From positions 1 through 12,817 of the forward strand of contig JBFKUL010000067.1 in NCBI GenBank assembly GCA_041635755.1: a DNA stretch of 12,817 nt. Reading direction: 5' to 3'. Below the pieces are notes generated by a model that searched no databases, was not told the DNA's origin, and saw only the letters and a program-made list of their open reading frames with translations. Origin of the DNA: JBFKUL01 sp041635755. Lineage in GTDB: Bacteria; Pseudomonadota; Gammaproteobacteria; Burkholderiales; SG8-39. Both the position numbers and the translations under genes were made by a program. This document shows, piece after piece, positions 12,218-12,817 of the stretch. Position 1 is the first letter of the stretch, and every line of letters starts with the position of its first letter.

Positions 12218-12817
12218 ATGAGCGCAGACGTCGCCAAACAACGGTCTCCCCGCCTGCGAAGAGTCCTGGTGGATGATCTGCGCGTCGGGATGTATGTCGC
12301 CGAGCTCGATCGTCCCTGGCTCGAGACCGACTTCCCGCTGCAAGGCCTTCCGATCCGCTCGAACGCGGATATCGAGTCCTTGCGCCGGCAATGCAGGGCG
12401 GTCTACGTCGACCCCGCGCGCGATGCCGGCGGTCCGGATCGCAGGCCGGTGGCCGTCCGGCCGGCGTCGCACCAGGAGGCCGCGTACGTCGACGCGCTGC
12501 CCGTCGAGCACGAGATTCCGCGTGCAAAGAAGGCGTATGCGGATTGCGAGGACACCATGTGGTCGTCCCTGCGCGAGCTGAATACCGGCGGTGGGCTCGA
12601 CGGCAAGCGCCTGTCACGCGCGGTAAGTGCGGTCTCGGACAGCATCGTGCGCAACGCGGACGCCATGTTGCTGCTCACGCGATTGCAGCAAAAGGGCGAT
12701 TACGAGATGCGACGCGCCCTCGACACCTCGATCATGAAGATCACCTTCGCTCGCTTTCTGCAGGTTTCGCGCGAGCAGATCGACCTCCTCGGACTGGTCG
12801 GCCTACTGCAGGACGTC
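12218..12817 (+). CDS. DUF3391/HD-GYP-type protein with substituted histidines (5' part only)
   Basis: The first 200 codons are present and the gene runs off the window. Residues 12-66 match the DUF3391 domain found in front of many HD-GYP cyclic-di-GMP phosphodiesterases: LRVGMYVAELDRPWLETDF at 21-39, QGLPIRSNADIESLR at 42-56 and AVYVD at 61-65. After a variable linker (about 66-105), the HD-GYP part begins at about 145 (NADAMLLLTRL). Aligned by eye to canonical members, the early His of YxxxHSL is Arg166, and the HD dyad of GLLHDVG is Gln198-Asp199. The visible metal-binding histidines are therefore replaced, and phosphodiesterase activity is doubtful. ATG 12218 starts a normal N-terminus but has no clear Shine-Dalgarno. 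The GYP motif lies beyond the window, so the family call rests on the N-terminal domain and this alignment. Confidence 0.82.
   Translation, partial: MSADVAKQRSPRLRRVLVDDLRVGMYVAELDRPWLETDFPLQGLPIRSNADIESLRRQCRAVYVDPARDAGGPDRRPVAVRPASHQEAAYVDALPVEHEIPRAKKAYADCEDTMWSSLRELNTGGGLDGKRLSRAVSAVSDSIVRNADAMLLLTRLQQKGDYEMRRALDTSIMKITFARFLQVSREQIDLLGLVGLLQDV

Noticed and set aside
11640..12617. A 325-codon minus-strand frame ending in ThiS
   Set aside because: Only the last 67 codons resemble ThiS; the upstream part crosses tRNA-Gly and the opposite strand of the DUF3391 gene.

Overview
The window is GC-rich bacterial chromosome (about two thirds G+C by eye) with densely packed, full-length core genes. 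Gene content, gene order (yicC-gmk-rpoZ-spoT facing kinase-PP2C-rph-rdgB-hemW) and protein signatures point to a betaproteobacterium, Burkholderiales/Nitrosomonadales-like. That placement is inference from family resemblance, not from a database search. I see no insertion sequence, prophage, integrase or CRISPR array.

Layout. (1) 1-302 holds no gene I can support. 303-1682 (+) encodes a DegQ/Do-type periplasmic serine protease, closed by a compact intrinsic terminator. (2) 1719-5619 (-) is a four-gene operon, yicC > gmk > rpoZ > spoT. yicC/gmk overlap by ATGA, rpoZ starts 2 nt after the gmk stop, and a strong 11-bp hairpin separates rpoZ from spoT. (3) 5726-10147 (+) is a divergent five-gene operon: a soluble Ser/Thr protein kinase, a PP2C phosphatase, rph (RNase PH), rdgB (non-canonical purine NTPase) and hemW. 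Gaps are 13, -4, 7 and -1 nt. (4) 10101-11843 (-) is thiS > thiG > trmB, whose end overlaps the hemW end by 47 bp. (5) 11910-11983 (+) is tRNA-Gly(CCC) with encoded CCA, divergent from thiS. (6) 12218-12817 (+) is the first 200 codons of a DUF3391/HD-GYP-type protein, cut off by the window edge.

How it fits together. The minus operon links GMP phosphorylation (Gmk), the omega subunit of RNA polymerase (RpoZ), the (p)ppGpp synthetase/hydrolase (SpoT) and the YicC RNase-family protein, so it joins guanine-nucleotide metabolism to the stringent response. The plus operon pairs reversible Ser/Thr phosphorylation with tRNA 3'-end processing, nucleotide-pool cleaning and a heme-handling radical-SAM protein. 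The two operons share a 106-bp intergenic region, and the best promoter for the yicC operon reaches into the first codons of the kinase gene.

Most of the window is conserved housekeeping DNA and I do not see an obviously new system. The points most worth following are the HD-GYP-type protein with substituted histidines at the window's end, the kinase/phosphatase pair wired opposite spoT, the compact hairpins at gene ends, and a recurring TATCAT-7 nt-ATG arrangement that suggests leaderless mRNAs.
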